Shown here piece by piece: positions 46,301 to 57,507 of a stretch of 64,000 bases of DNA. The translations under genes were made by a program, and so were the position numbers. Below the pieces are notes generated by a model. It did no database searches, had not been told where the DNA came from, and saw nothing but the letters and a program-made list of their open reading frames with translations. The stretch is from NCBI RefSeq assembly GCF_009870125.1, contig NC_046681.1, forward strand, positions 23,325,001 through 23,389,000, written 5' to 3'. Each line of letters opens with the position of its first letter. The first letter of the stretch is position 1. This DNA comes from Drosophila pseudoobscura (Eukaryota > Arthropoda > Insecta > Diptera > Drosophilidae).

Positions 46301-49300
46301 TGGGTTCCGCCTGATTTGCATACCAAAAATCCGGTCGACTTGCGGCCAAGTATAGACTTTTCAATTGTCTGTGACGGACGCACTATTTGAGGTGCACTAA
46401 ATTATGGTAATAATGGACTGGGTCTACTCTACACTACGAGTATTTCCGTCACATAATGCGCATAGCTTTCGAAAGTCTAGAAGCAAGCAATGTACAAGAT
46501 TATTGTACTCGTATTACATTTGGGTTGTTCAAGAATTCAACATTTAGAGAAATTCAATGCGAACATTTTCAAGCATCAGTCTCTGACTTGGTGAGTCCTC
46601 GAGCTTCTCCATGGTCATTGATGGATATTTTTAGACTTTCAGCCTTGCTTCTATTTCCCCGTGCACGTGGGCTAATAAAACAATGTATACGCGTGGCAAC
46701 TGGCAAGCTGGCACTTGTAATTACTTCCTGCGACAGTTGTCCGCGAGGTGTCCTTGCGAAAACACCGAATGGGGAGGCAATTTACGCACAATTATTTGCC
46801 AATATCCGTGGACCCTGGCGCCGGTTAAGAGACACACATAAATTGTAAATGCTTTGACTTGTTTTTATTAATGTTTCTATTGCAGATGGCGATCCTCTGC
46901 CTCCAGAGGAGGTCGGAACTGGAGGCGTGCCAGGCGAACAGCTCGAGAACGGACCCCACGAGGAGACGACACTGGACACCCATGCCTTTACGCAGATCGG
47001 CATCAATGTGACGAACGAGGCGGGTCAGGTGCGAGTCATTGACGGCAGGTTCGTAGTTCTTTGCGCTTCGGTTTTCATTTACGTAATTAGTGCAACCAGT
47101 TTTCTGTGATTCCCCGGATCTTTTAGGGACCTGGAGAACAACAATGAAGATCAGCACGATGAAGTGGAAACGCATGGCAAGAGCACGGTGAGTGGCAGGA
47201 GGTACTTCCAAATAGATATCTATGATATATATCTGATATATCTCTCAACAGTTCGTCAAGTATTTGATCTGGTTCAAAATAGCTGTGCTCCTGGTGGTCT
47301 GGTGTGTCTTCACCGCCTTCCTTATGTCCAACAACGAGCATGTGGACCAGCTGAGCCTGATAAGTGTTCCTAGAAATGGCTCACCCAGAGGTAACTTTAA
47401 GAAAATCCTTGAAAGTATATCTATATTCAAGTGTTTCTCTCCCTTTAGTCTTTCCCATTACGACATCCACTCTGCAGCGAATAGGCCTGGGTCTACGCGG
47501 CCCCTTCCGTCTGCAGGAGAACGAGCTGACCATCAACGAGAGTGTGCCACTGCCCCTGCTCCAGGTGCAGGTGATGCGCAGCTACTTCGATGCCGAAGGA
47601 ATGGAGGTGTACATCGAGAATGCTAGCCAGCTGTGGCAGCTGGACGTGGTCTATCCGGACCTCATAGACGCCACCGTAGACACCAAGAAGCAGCGCACCT
47701 TCGAGCTCAATCCCACAGATCCCTTGTGGCTGGCCCAGTCCAACAGGACAGAGCTCAGCTTTGAGTTTGTGAGCAGCATCGAGGGCGAGCTGCCGCTGCA
47801 GTTGAACGTGGACGAGTCGCCAATCTACAAGCGGGACGGTGTGATCTATGCGGCGGCTGTGCTCTGCGGTCTCTACATCATGATTATCTGGGAGATTGTG
47901 AACCGAACATTTGCCGCCATCATCGCCTCCACGCTATCGGTGGGTATACTGGCGGCCCTCAATTCGCGTCCCTCCATGGCCACCATCATGGGCTGGATCG
48001 ATGTGGAGACGCTTCTATTGCTCTTCGGTATGATGATCCTCGTGGCCATTCTCTCCGAGACGGGTGTCTTTGACTACCTGGCCGTGTACGCCTACAAGAT
48101 CACCAACGGACATGTGTGGCCCCTAATCAACTGTCTTTGCCTGTTCACCGCCGTGCTCTCCTCGTTTCTGGACAACGTGACTACAGTGCTGCTGATGACT
48201 CCGGTCACGATACGACTCTGCGAAGTGATGTGCCTCAATCCGGTGCCCATTCTGATGTGCATGGTCATCTACTCGAACATTGGGGGTGCTCTAACACCTG
48301 TTGGGGATCCGCCAAATGTCATCATCGCCTCCAATAGCTACATATCCAAGAATGTGAGTTATAGCCCCTAGCCAATACTTAGTTTTATTTATGTGCATAT
48401 ATTGTTCAGTAATCAGTCGAATATTAGAAGATGTCTTGCGATGAAAGATACACCTATTATTCCTGACATCATGGTTGGAATATATAATCAGCTCGTGATA
48501 ATTACTATATAAATTGAATGGCTCTGGTAGTACTGCCAAGCAGCATCCGGGATCCAGTTTTTCCTATGATTTCGAACTGATTTTTAAACTGGTTTGGTCT
48601 ACATCCATTTCACAGGGCGTCAATTTCGCTGTCTTCACGCTCCACATGCTGCCCGGCGTGCTCCTGGTGATGGTGCAGACCTACATACAATTGCGTTTCA
48701 AGTTCCGCAACATCAGCGACCTGCAGTTTAAGGACTCACCGGAGGTGGAGGAACTGCGCCACGAGATACACGTGTGGAAGCGAGCCGCCGCCAGTCTGTC
48801 GGCCTACTCCAAGGACGAGGAGCTAGTGCGACAAACCCTAATGAAGAAGGTCAACCGCTTGAAGAGGAGCCTGAAGAAACGAATGACGGCTGTGATTGAG
48901 CCGGCTCCCAACTATCAGCAAACACTGGCCAATCTCCAGGCAAAGGTCTGTCTAGGCTTCCGGATTTTATATGACGAATTCTTAACATAGTATATCTTTC
49001 GGTCCCTAGTATCCCATTCGCAACAAGCAACTGCTTGTCAAGTGCTCCCTTGCCCTGCTCTTTGTGATCAGTTTGTTCTTTCTGCATTCGGTGCCCGAGC
49101 TGCAGAGGCTGTCCCTGGGCTGGACGGCTCTGCTGGGTGCCATTTTCCTCATCATCCTTGCCGATATCGAGGACATGGAGGCCATACTTGCACGTGTCGA
49201 ATGGTCAACACTTCTGTTCTTTGCGGCTCTATTCATCCTCATGGAGGCACTGACGGAGCTGGGTCTGATCGAATGGATCGGCAATATGACAGAGGGCATT

Positions 49301-49867
49301 ATTCTGGGCGTAGGCGAAGATCGGCGCTTGATGGTGGCCATCCTGATCATTCTTTGGGTGAGTTTTTCTCCTCACAGAGTCCTTTATTAGTCGTAATAAA
49401 TGTTCCATTATCCACTACTAGGTTTCTGCGGTGGCTTCGGCGTTTGTGGATAACATACCATTGACCACGATGATGGTCAAGATCACCATATCATTGGCGC
49501 AGAACAGCACCTTGAATCTGCCCCTGCAGCCTCTAGTTTGGGCCCTGGCCTTGGGCGCCTGCTTGGGAGGTAAGTTCAACAAAAGATCTCAGATCGTAGA
49601 TATACTTACTTTGATTTCTCACCCAGGCAATGGCACTCTGATTGGAGCTTCGGCCAATGTTGTTTGTGCTGGTGTGGCCGAGCAGCATGGCTATAAGTTC
49701 ACCTTCCTGCAGTTTTTCAAGTAGGTCCAGGGTAACTCTTCTCTAGTTCTGCTTCATTAATTCATATATTTACCATCGACAGAGTGGGTTTTCCTATCAT
49801 GATTGGAAGCATTATTGTGGCCACGGGCTATCTGCTGGTCTCGCATTCGCTGTTTGCGTGGCATTGA
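43342..49867 (+). CDS. hoe1/hoe2: P-protein (OCA2-like) anion permease, hoepel paralogue B
   Basis: Eleven exons, 43342-43391, 45962-46068, 46886-47048, 47127-47187, 47252-47390, 47449-48353, 48616-48945, 49010-49357, 49422-49569, 49627-49720 and 49783-49867, give 809 residues, all in phase. The short first exon [16 protein letters not shown] joins exon 2 to give [20 protein letters not shown], parallel to QVTEQSLQVWRALPAEIRHD in paralogue A. Signatures include [70 protein letters not shown] and [20 protein letters not shown]. Multi-pass permease, probably in endolysosomal organelles. Exon 1 is inferred from phase and from its acidic, Tyr/Asn-rich content. Confidence 0.92.
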
Positions 49868-50624
49868 TGATGGGCAGCACTGGGCAGCCCTTATGGGCAG
49901 CGTGGATGGGAATTGACTGTGTCGATTTCGGAACAAGGCGCACTTTACCTCGTTACCTATGAAACTGTACCACATATGCGACGCACGTCGTGTTCAACAG
50001 CTGCAGATCGAGGGAAAAACAACACCATTCAGACCCGAAACAGCACGACCCGAAAGCTAGAGAAAGGAATTTCAATATCTTATAGCCTGTCTATATAAGA
50101 GAGTGTTTATAAATTTAAACAGATTCTAAAAGGAAACCGCAACCGCAACCAAACCAAATCCACACAGAGACAGAAACGAAGAATATTATATACATAAATA
50201 TACATTTATTTTTACACATCGTTGTTAGTGTAGTGCGTAGTCTAAATAACAAAACAAAACCAACAACAAACCAACCAAAAATATAAGAAATACAAATTAA
50301 ATAAAACTAAATTAATTATTTACAATTAATAATGTCGCTGAACTGTGAAACAATTTGTTAAATGTTAAATGTATATGGATACGAATCAAATAAAACCAAA
50401 ACGCAAAATACTACCTACTGCTCTGCTGTACTGTAAAATGAATGCAAAACATAATCTAAAGTAGTTTTAATACAAGGAAATGGGAACACACACCACAGTT
50501 TATACTTTATTAATTAGGTTTTCCTTTCTCAGGTCAAAGATCAGGTGCGAGATCGTTCGACAAGTTACAATCCTTAAACATATATACGTACAGGACAGAA
50601 GCACAACCCTTCCAAGATCCTAGC
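49868..50624 (+). other. 3'UTR of P-protein paralogue B
   Basis: A-rich sequence with several AATAAA-type signals (for example AATAAAAC near 50301 and 50388) and ACCAAACCAAA runs. No gene. Confidence 0.5.
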
Positions 50625-50636
50625 CTAACAAGCCAT

Positions 50637-50703
50637 CGTCCTCCTTCGACCTGGCCATCGACAACAAGGACTTTGACTATGGCAACCATGGGAGGGGCAA
50701 CTC
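50637..50703 (+). pseudogene. C-terminal exon-like sequence at the left end of the element
   Basis: Reads PSSSFDLAIDNKDFDYGN, then HGRGNSGY and a stop, and is followed by the TCTAGATAGATCTCGTTGTTA tail. The right outer end encodes a homologous but diverged tail on the minus strand (SFFDFAIANRDFHYEDQGWG, then NSGY and stop), and the array units carry shorter versions (NLAIDNKDFDYGNQG). Confidence 0.45.
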
Positions 50704-50739
50704 GGGCTACTAGATTCTAGATAGATCTCGTTGTTACAT

Positions 50740-51230
50740 CTATATCTCAGAAAAATAGGGCCAGATCGGTGCAGGACCAACTCTCCCAGGACTGTGAGGA
50801 TCCAGACTGTCGAACGGCATCAAAATCTCGACTTTAAAAATGATGTCGATTTTTGGCAAATTTAATGATGTAACCATCATGATTTTTTGCGAAAATCGGG
50901 AAAAAATTGATGTCCTTTTTTCTGATGGCAGTCGATTGGCAGGACTCTCCCGATCACGGAGAGACATGCCACGCCCCGATCGGCCGCCGGATAGTAAAAT
51001 TATGGCTTCAGGAAAACCCAGTATCCTACGGATGAGCCACTCCAAATCTTCGAAGGGCCATATCTCAGAAATATACGGCCAGATCGACGCAGGACCAACT
51101 CTCCCAGGACTGTGAGGATCCAGACTGTCGAACGGCATCAAAATCTGGCCATCGACAACAAGGACTTTGACTATGGCAATCAAGGGAAGGCTACGCGGGC
51201 GAATAGACTCTAGATAGATTTCGTTATTGT
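50740..51230 (-). repeat. Left-arm tandem units (about 1.5 copies)
   Basis: Contains one B-type unit and part of an A-type unit, inverted relative to the right array. The TCCAGACTGTCGAACGGCAT block appears twice (50801 and 51119). Ends with CTCTAGATAGAT and the TTAGGTTTAAGGA block. Confidence 0.8.
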
Positions 51231-51599
51231 TAGGTTTAAGGACATACACGTCCATATATTGAGATCGTAGATACAAATTTGTTCCACTTGTATATTTATT
51301 TATACTAAGCTAAGTTATGATGAATAAAACTATTGAAAAATCATCCTTGTTGTATTCTGTTTTGGGAAAAATATAGCGGGGAAAAATAGCAGAGAAAATT
51401 TAGTAATTTTGATTGGGGAAAATGTCCTTGATCCTTGAGAAGGACTCCATCAAATCAGGCACATTTTTTCGATCACAGGAAGGCCCACAAATTAACGCGA
51501 AAACTAAGTATGTACGGTGGGGTTGTTGGAGTCCTTACCGAAGGATGAAGGACATTTTTCTGATCACGTGGGGCCATGGCACGCCTCGATCGGGCCACT

Positions 51600-51860
51600 A
51601 ATAAAGAAGAAAAAAGGATATATAGACCTGGGGAAAATATCCTTGGTCCTTGATACGTAATCCTACAGATCAAGGAGGTAATTCCGAACACAGGAAGCTG
51701 TCGCACGTCCCAAATGGACCACAAATATGGCAGAAAACAAGATATATAGATCTGGAGAAAATCTCCTTGATCCTTGGTCCTTTATAAGTTCTCCTACAGA
51801 TCAGGGATGTAATTCCGAGCACAGGAAGCTGTCGCACGTCCCGATTGTGCCACAAATAAA
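51600..51860 (+). repeat. About 120-bp tandem duplication found only in the left arm
   Basis: AAGGATATATAGACCTGGGG through AGGAAGCTGTCGCACGTCCC (51616-51714) repeats as AAGATATATAGATCTGGAGA through AGGAAGCTGTCGCACGTCCC (51739-51841). The right arm carries one copy (52190-52325). Confidence 0.75.
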
Positions 51861-52006
51861 GGAGCAAGCAATAAAAGTTGTATCTGTCAATTATTGTACA
51901 ACAATCTTTTGTTGTTGTACAACAACAACCATTCAAATGGCAGCAATCGAGTATTTCAAAACTGGGATACCAGGCGAACAGAAATCAGCAGAAGGTCGTT
52001 GGTTTT

Positions 52007-52077
52007 TCCTCAAAATATGTTGCATAATTTTGGGAGTTATAAAGCGGAAGAGCAAAAAATATTTAAAAAACAATTTT
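52007..52077. other. Unique centre (loop) of the inverted repeat
   Basis: 71 bp of AT-rich sequence containing TTGCATAATTTTGGGAGTTA and ATATTTAAAAAACAATTTTT, with no counterpart in the arms. Single-stranded DNA or RNA of this region would place it at the hairpin loop. Confidence 0.7.
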
Positions 52078-52749
52078 TAAACCAGCGACCTTCTGCTGAT
52101 TTCTGTTTGCCTGGTATCCCAGTTCTGAAATACTCGATTGCTGCCATTTGAATGGTTGTTGTTGTACAACAATTGACAGATACAACTTTTATGGTTTTCT
52201 CCTTTATTTGTGGCCCAATCGGGACGTGCGAAAGCTTCCTGTGTTCGGAATTACATCCCTCATCTGTAGGAGAACTTATAAAGGACCAAGGATCAAGGAG
52301 ATTTTCTCCAGATCTATATATCCTTTTTTCTGCCTTATATGTGTCCCGATCGAGGCGTGCCATGGCCCCACGTGATCAGAAAAATGTCCTTGATCCTTCG
52401 GTAAGGACTCCAACAACCCCACCGTACATATTTAGTTTTCGCGTTAATTTGTGGGCCTTCCTGTGATCGAAAAAATGTGCCTGATTTGATGGAGTCCTTC
52501 TCAAGGATCAAGGACATTTTCCCCAATCAAAATTACTAAATTTTCTCTGCTATTTTTCCCCGCTATATTTTTCCCAAAACAGAATACAACAAGGATGATT
52601 TTTCAATAGTTTTATTCATCATAACTTAGCTTAGTATAAATAAATATACAAGTGGAACAAATTTGTATCTACGATCTCAATATATGGACGTGTATGTCCT
52701 TAAACCTAACAATAACGAAATCTATCTAGAGTCTATTCGCCCGCGTAGC

Positions 52750-55700
52750 CTTCCCTTGATTGCCATAGTCAAAGTCCTTGTTGTCGATGGCCAGATTTTG
52801 ATGCCGTTCGACAGTCTGGATCCTCACAGTCCTGGGAGAGTTGGTCCTGCGTCGATCTGGCCGTATTTACCATAGATATGGCCTTTCGAAGATTTGGATT
52901 GGCTCATCCGTAGAATACTGGGTTTTCCTGTATGCTATAATTCTGCTATCCGGCGGCCGATCGGGGCGTGGCATGTCTCTCCGTGATCTGGAGGGTCCTG
53001 CCAATCGACTGCCATCGGAAAAAAGGACATACTGGTTTTTCCTGTAGGCTATAATTCTGATTCCATTCCCTTGATTGCCATAGTCAAAATCCTTGTTGTC
53101 GATGGCCAGATTTTGATGCCGTTCGACAGTCTGGATCCTCACAATCCTGGGAGGGTTGGTCCTGCGTCGATCTGGCCGTATTTACCCTAGATATGGCCTT
53201 TCGAAGATTTGGATTGGCTCATCCGTAGAATACTGGGTTTTCCTGTATGCTATAATTCTGCTATCCGGCGGCCGATCGGGGCGTGGCATGTCTCTCCGTG
53301 ATCTGGAGGGTCCTGCCAATCGACTGCCATCGGAAAAAAGGACATACTGGTTTTTCCTGTAGGCTATAATTCTGATTCCATTCCCTTGATTGCCATAGTC
53401 AAAGTCCTTGTTGTCGATGGCCAGATTTTGATGCCGTTCGACAGTCTGGATCCTCACAATCCTGGGAGGGTTGGTCCTGCGTCGATCTGGCCGTATTTAC
53501 CCTAGATATGGCCTTTCGAAGATTTGGATTGGCTCATCCGTAGAATACTGGGTTTTCCTGTATGCTATAATTCTGCTATCCGGCGGCCGATCGGGGCGTG
53601 GCATGTCTCTCCGTGATCTGGAGGGTCCTGCCAATCGACTGCCATCGGAAAAAAGGACATACTGGTTTTTCCTGTAGGCTATAATTCTGATTCCATTCCC
53701 TTGATTGCCATAGTCAAAGTCCTTGTTGTCGATGGCCAGATTTTGATGCCGTTCGACAGTCTGGATCCTCACAGTCCTGGGAGGGTTGGTCCTGCGTCGA
53801 TCTGGCCGTATTTACCCTAGATATGGCCTTTCGAAGATTTGGATTGGCTCATCCGTAGAATACTGGTTTTTCCTGTAGGCTATAATTCTGATTCCATTCC
53901 CTTGATTGCCACAGTCAAAGTCCTTGTTGTCGATGGGTAGATTTTGATGCAGTTTGACAGTCTGGATCCTCACGATTCTGGGAGGGTAGGTCCTGCACCG
54001 ATCTGGGTCTATTTTTCTGAGATATAGCCTTCCGAAGATTTTGATTTGCTCATCCGTGGAATACTGGTTTTTCCTGTAGGCTATAATTCTGCTATCCGTC
54101 GGCCGATCGGGGCGTGGCATGTCTCTCTGTGATCGGGGGGGTCCTGCCAATCGACTGCCATCGGAAAAAAGGACATCAATTTTTTCCCGATTTTCGCAAA
54201 AAATCATGATGGTTACATCATTAAATTTGCCAAAAATCGACATCATTTTCAAAGTCGAGATTTTGATGCCGTTCGACAGTCTGGATCCTCACAGTCCAGG
54301 GAGTGTTGTTCCTGCGTCGATCTGGCCGTATATTTCTGAGATATGGCCTTTCGAAGATTTGGAGTGGCTCATCCGTAGGATACTGGGTTTTCCTGAAGCC
54401 ATAATTCTGCTATCCGGCCGCCTATCGGGGCGTGGCATGTCTCTCCGTGATCGGGAGAGTCCTGCCAATCGACTGCCATCGGAAAAAAGGACATCAATTT
54501 TTTCCCGATTTTCGCAAAAAATCATGATGGTTACATCATTAAATTTGCCAAAAATCGACATCATTTTCAAAGTCGAGATTTTGATGCCGTTCGACAGTCT
54601 GGATCCTCACAGTCCAGGGAGTGTTGTTCCTGCGTCGATCTGGCCGTATATTTCTGAGATATGGCCTTTCGAAGATTTGGAGTGGCTCATCCGTAGGATA
54701 CTGGGTTTTCCTGAAGCCATAATTCTGCTATCCGGCCGCCTATCGGGGCGTGGCATGTCTCTCCGTGATCGGGAGAGTCCTGCCAATCGACTGCCATCGG
54801 AAAAAAGGACATCAATTTTTTCCCGATTTTCGCAAAAAATCATGATGGTTACATCATTAAATTTGCCAAAAATCGACATCATTTTCAAAGTCGAGATTTT
54901 GATGCCGTTCGTCAGTCTGGATCCTCACAGTCCTGGGAGGGTTGGTCCTGCGTCGATTTGGCCGTATTTACCCTAGATATGGCCTTTCGAAGATTTGGAT
55001 TGGCTCATCCGTAGAATACTGGTTTTTCCTGTAGGCTATAATTCTGATTCCATTCCCTTGATTGCCATAGTCAAAGTCCTTGTTGTCGATGGCCAGATTT
55101 TGATGCCGTTCGACAGTCTGGATCCTTACAGTCCTGGGAGAGTTGGTCCTGCGTCGATCTGGCCGTATTTACCCTAGATATGGCCTTTCGAAGATTTGGA
55201 TTGGCTCATCCGTAGAATACTGGGTTTTACTGTAGGCTATAATTCTGCTATCCGGCGGCCTATCGGGGCGTGGCATGTCTCTCCGTGATCGGGAGAGTCC
55301 TGCCAATCGACTGCCATCGGAAAAAAGGACATCAATTTTTTCCCGATTTTCGCAAAAAATCATGATGGTTACATCATTAAATTTGCCAAAAATCGACATC
55401 ATTTTCAAAGTCGAGATTTTGATGCCGTTCGTCAGTCTGGATCCTCACAGTCCAGGGAGTGTTGTTCCTGCGTCGATCTGGCCGTATATTTCTGAGATAT
55501 GGCCTTTCGAAGATTTGGAGTGGCTCATCCGTAGGATACTGGGTTTTCCTGAAGCCATAATTCTGCTATCCGGCGGCCTATCGGGGCGTGGCATGTCTCT
55601 CCGTGATCGGGAGAGTCCTGTCAATCGACTGCCATCGGAAAAAAGGACATCAATTTTTTCCCGATTTTCGCAAAAAATCATGATGGTTACATCATTAAAT

Positions 55701-57020
55701 TTGCCAAAAATCGACATCATTTTCAAAGTCGAGATTTTGATGCCGTTCGTCAGTCTGGATCCTCACAGTCCTGGGAGGGTTGGTCCTGCGTCGATCTGGC
55801 CGTATTTACCCTAGATATGGCCTTTCGAAGATTTGGATTGGCTCATCCGTAGAATACTGGGTTTTCCTGAAGCCATAATTCTGCTATGCGGCGGCCTATC
55901 GGGGCGTGGCATGTCTCTCCGTGATCGGGAGAGTCCTGTCAATCGACTGCCATCGGAAAAAAGGACATCAATTTTTTCCCGATTTTCGCAAAAAATCATG
56001 ATGGTTACATCATTAAATTTGCCAAAAATCGACATCATTTTCAAAGTCGAGATTTTGATGCCGTTCGACAGTCTGGATCCTCACAGTCCAGGGAGTGTTG
56101 TTCCTGCGTCGATCTGGCCGTATATTTCTGAGATATGGCCTTTCGAAGATTTGGAGTGGCTCATCCGTAGGATACTGGGTTTTCCTGAAGCCATAATTCT
56201 GCTATCCGGCCGCCTATCGGGGCGTGGCATGTCTCTCCGTGATCGGGAGAGTCCTGCCAATCGACTGCCATCGGAAAAAAGGACATCAATTTTTTCCCGA
56301 TTTTCGCAAAACATCATGATGGTTACATCATTAAATTTGCCAAAAATCGACATCATTTTCAAAGTCGAGATTTTGATGCCGTTCGTCAGTCTGGATCCTC
56401 ACAGTCCTGGGAGGGTTGGTCCTGCGTCGATTTGGCCGTATTTACCCTAGATATGGCCTTTCGAAGATTTGGATTGGCTCATCCGTAGAATACTGGTTTT
56501 TCCTGTAGGCTATAATTCTGATTCCATTCCCTTGATTGCCATAGTCAAAGTCCTTGTTGTCGATGGCCAGATTTTGATGCCGTTCGACAGTCTGGATCCT
56601 TACAGTCCTGGGAGAGTTGGTCCTGCGTCGATCTGGCCGTATTTACCCTAGATATGGCCTTTCAAAGATTTGGATTGGCTCATCCGTAGAATACTGGGTT
56701 TTCCTGAAGCCATAATTCTGCTATCCGGCCGCCTATCGGGGCGTGGCATGTCTCTCCGTGATCGGGAGAGTCCTGCCAATCGACTGCCATCGGAAAAAAG
56801 GACATCAATTTTTTCCCGATTTTCGCAAAAAATCATGATGGTTACATCATTAAATTTGCCAAAAATCGACATCATTTTCAAAGTCGAGATTTTGATGCCG
56901 TTCGACAGTCTGGATCCTCACAGTCCTGGGAGAGTTGGTCCTGCGTCGATCTGGCCGTATTTACCCTAGATATGGCCTTTCGAAGATTTGGATTTGCTCA
57001 TCCGTAGAATACTGGTTTTT
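52750..57020 (+). repeat. Mosaic tandem array, about 15 units of roughly 200-330 bp
   Basis: The marker CGAAGATTTGGA and its variants recur about 15 times from 52887 to 56979, at spacings near 315, 318-324 or about 200 bp. All units share the GATGCCGTTCGACAGTCTGG block and the GGCTCATCCGTAG block. Most share CGGGGCGTGGCATGTCTCTC. After GGAAAAAAGGACAT, type A continues ACTGGTTTTTCCTGTAGGCT and CCTTGATTGCCATAGTCAAA, whereas type B continues CAATTTTTTCCCGATTTTCG and ATGATGGTTACATCATTAAA. Short units lack the GGCGTGG core. Because 315 and 318 are multiples of three, frames stay open across several units on both strands; I treat these as artefacts of the period, not genes. Confidence 0.85.
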
Positions 57021-57087
57021 TCTGTACTATCTAAATGAATGGACGCGTATATCCTTAAACCTAACATCATCGAGATCTATCTAGAGT

Positions 57088-57507
57088 CTAGTAGCCCGAG
57101 TTGCCCCACCCTTGGTCTTCATAGTGAAAGTCCCTGTTGGCGATGGCGAAATCGAAGAATGATAATGGGGCAAGGGGTCGATTCGGTCCTGCTGGGTTAA
57201 GTACACTTAAGTACACTCATCTGTAAAGGAGATATATTTCAAAATATATCCACAATTATATCCTGATTCACTTAAACGTCTCGAACATGAAGCCCGACAT
57301 TATTTACCGTGGGCGTGAACCAACGATTCCGCCGTCGATCAGTGGTCCCTGCTGCAGCGGACGGGACGCCACATTGTCATCATGGTTATGATATATGCCC
57401 TTAAAGGAATAAACATTCGTTGTCTTTATTGGGTGCTGGGATCAAGGGTTCTCCTTTCAACAGGGCTCCCAGGGTCTTCGGCTCTGGCCAGCCAGCCCAG
57501 CAACGCT
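57088..57507 (-). pseudogene. Minus-strand coding-like remnants, possible last exons of an unrecognised gene
   Basis: Three pieces look coding. 57483-57405 reads PKTLGALLKGEPLIPAPNKD after a good branch site (TACTAAC) and GGCCAG. 57399-57308 reads GIYHNHDDNVASRPLQQGPL, then IDGGIVGSRP, after TTTAAG and before GTAAAT. 57205-57088 reads LNPAGPNRPLAPLSFFDFAI and ends EDQGWGNSGY with a stop. The last two are phase-compatible if the acceptor at 57207-57206 is used. The first ends in a stop, or must shift frame, before the second. No upstream exons were found. Either a decayed gene or the 3' end of a real one. Confidence 0.35.

Larger units (their letters stand above)
50625..57175. mobile_element. 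Giant foldback-like inverted repeat with tandem-repeat arm
   Basis: The left arm (50625-52006) and right arm (52078-57175) are inverted copies around a 71-bp unique centre. Near the centre, GGCAGCAATCGAGTATTTCA (51939 on) is mirrored at 52128-52147. Further out, 51360-51600 mirrors 52330-52565, and 51170-51330 mirrors 52590-52790. The outermost ends match again at about 80 percent (50637-50713 against 57078-57155 inverted). The right arm is about 3.7 times longer because of a tandem array. No transposase-like ORF lies inside. The design (long, unequal, internally repetitive inverted arms) is that of FB/Galileo-like foldback elements, but homology to them was not tested and no target duplication was identified. 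Confidence 0.7.

Noticed and set aside
54119-56969. Long open frames across the tandem array, up to 285 codons on the plus strand and 93 codons on the minus strand
   Set aside because: They repeat with the satellite period, exist on both strands at once, and unit lengths happen to be multiples of three. Nothing suggests a protein family.
52750-57020. CRISPR-like regular repeats
   Set aside because: Units of 200-330 bp with no short unique spacers, in a eukaryotic genome.
57287-57394. Plus-strand small ORF MKPDIIYRGREPTIPPSISG with AATAAA nearby
   Set aside because: It is antisense to the better minus-strand coding-like segment, and its last codons read into low-information sequence.
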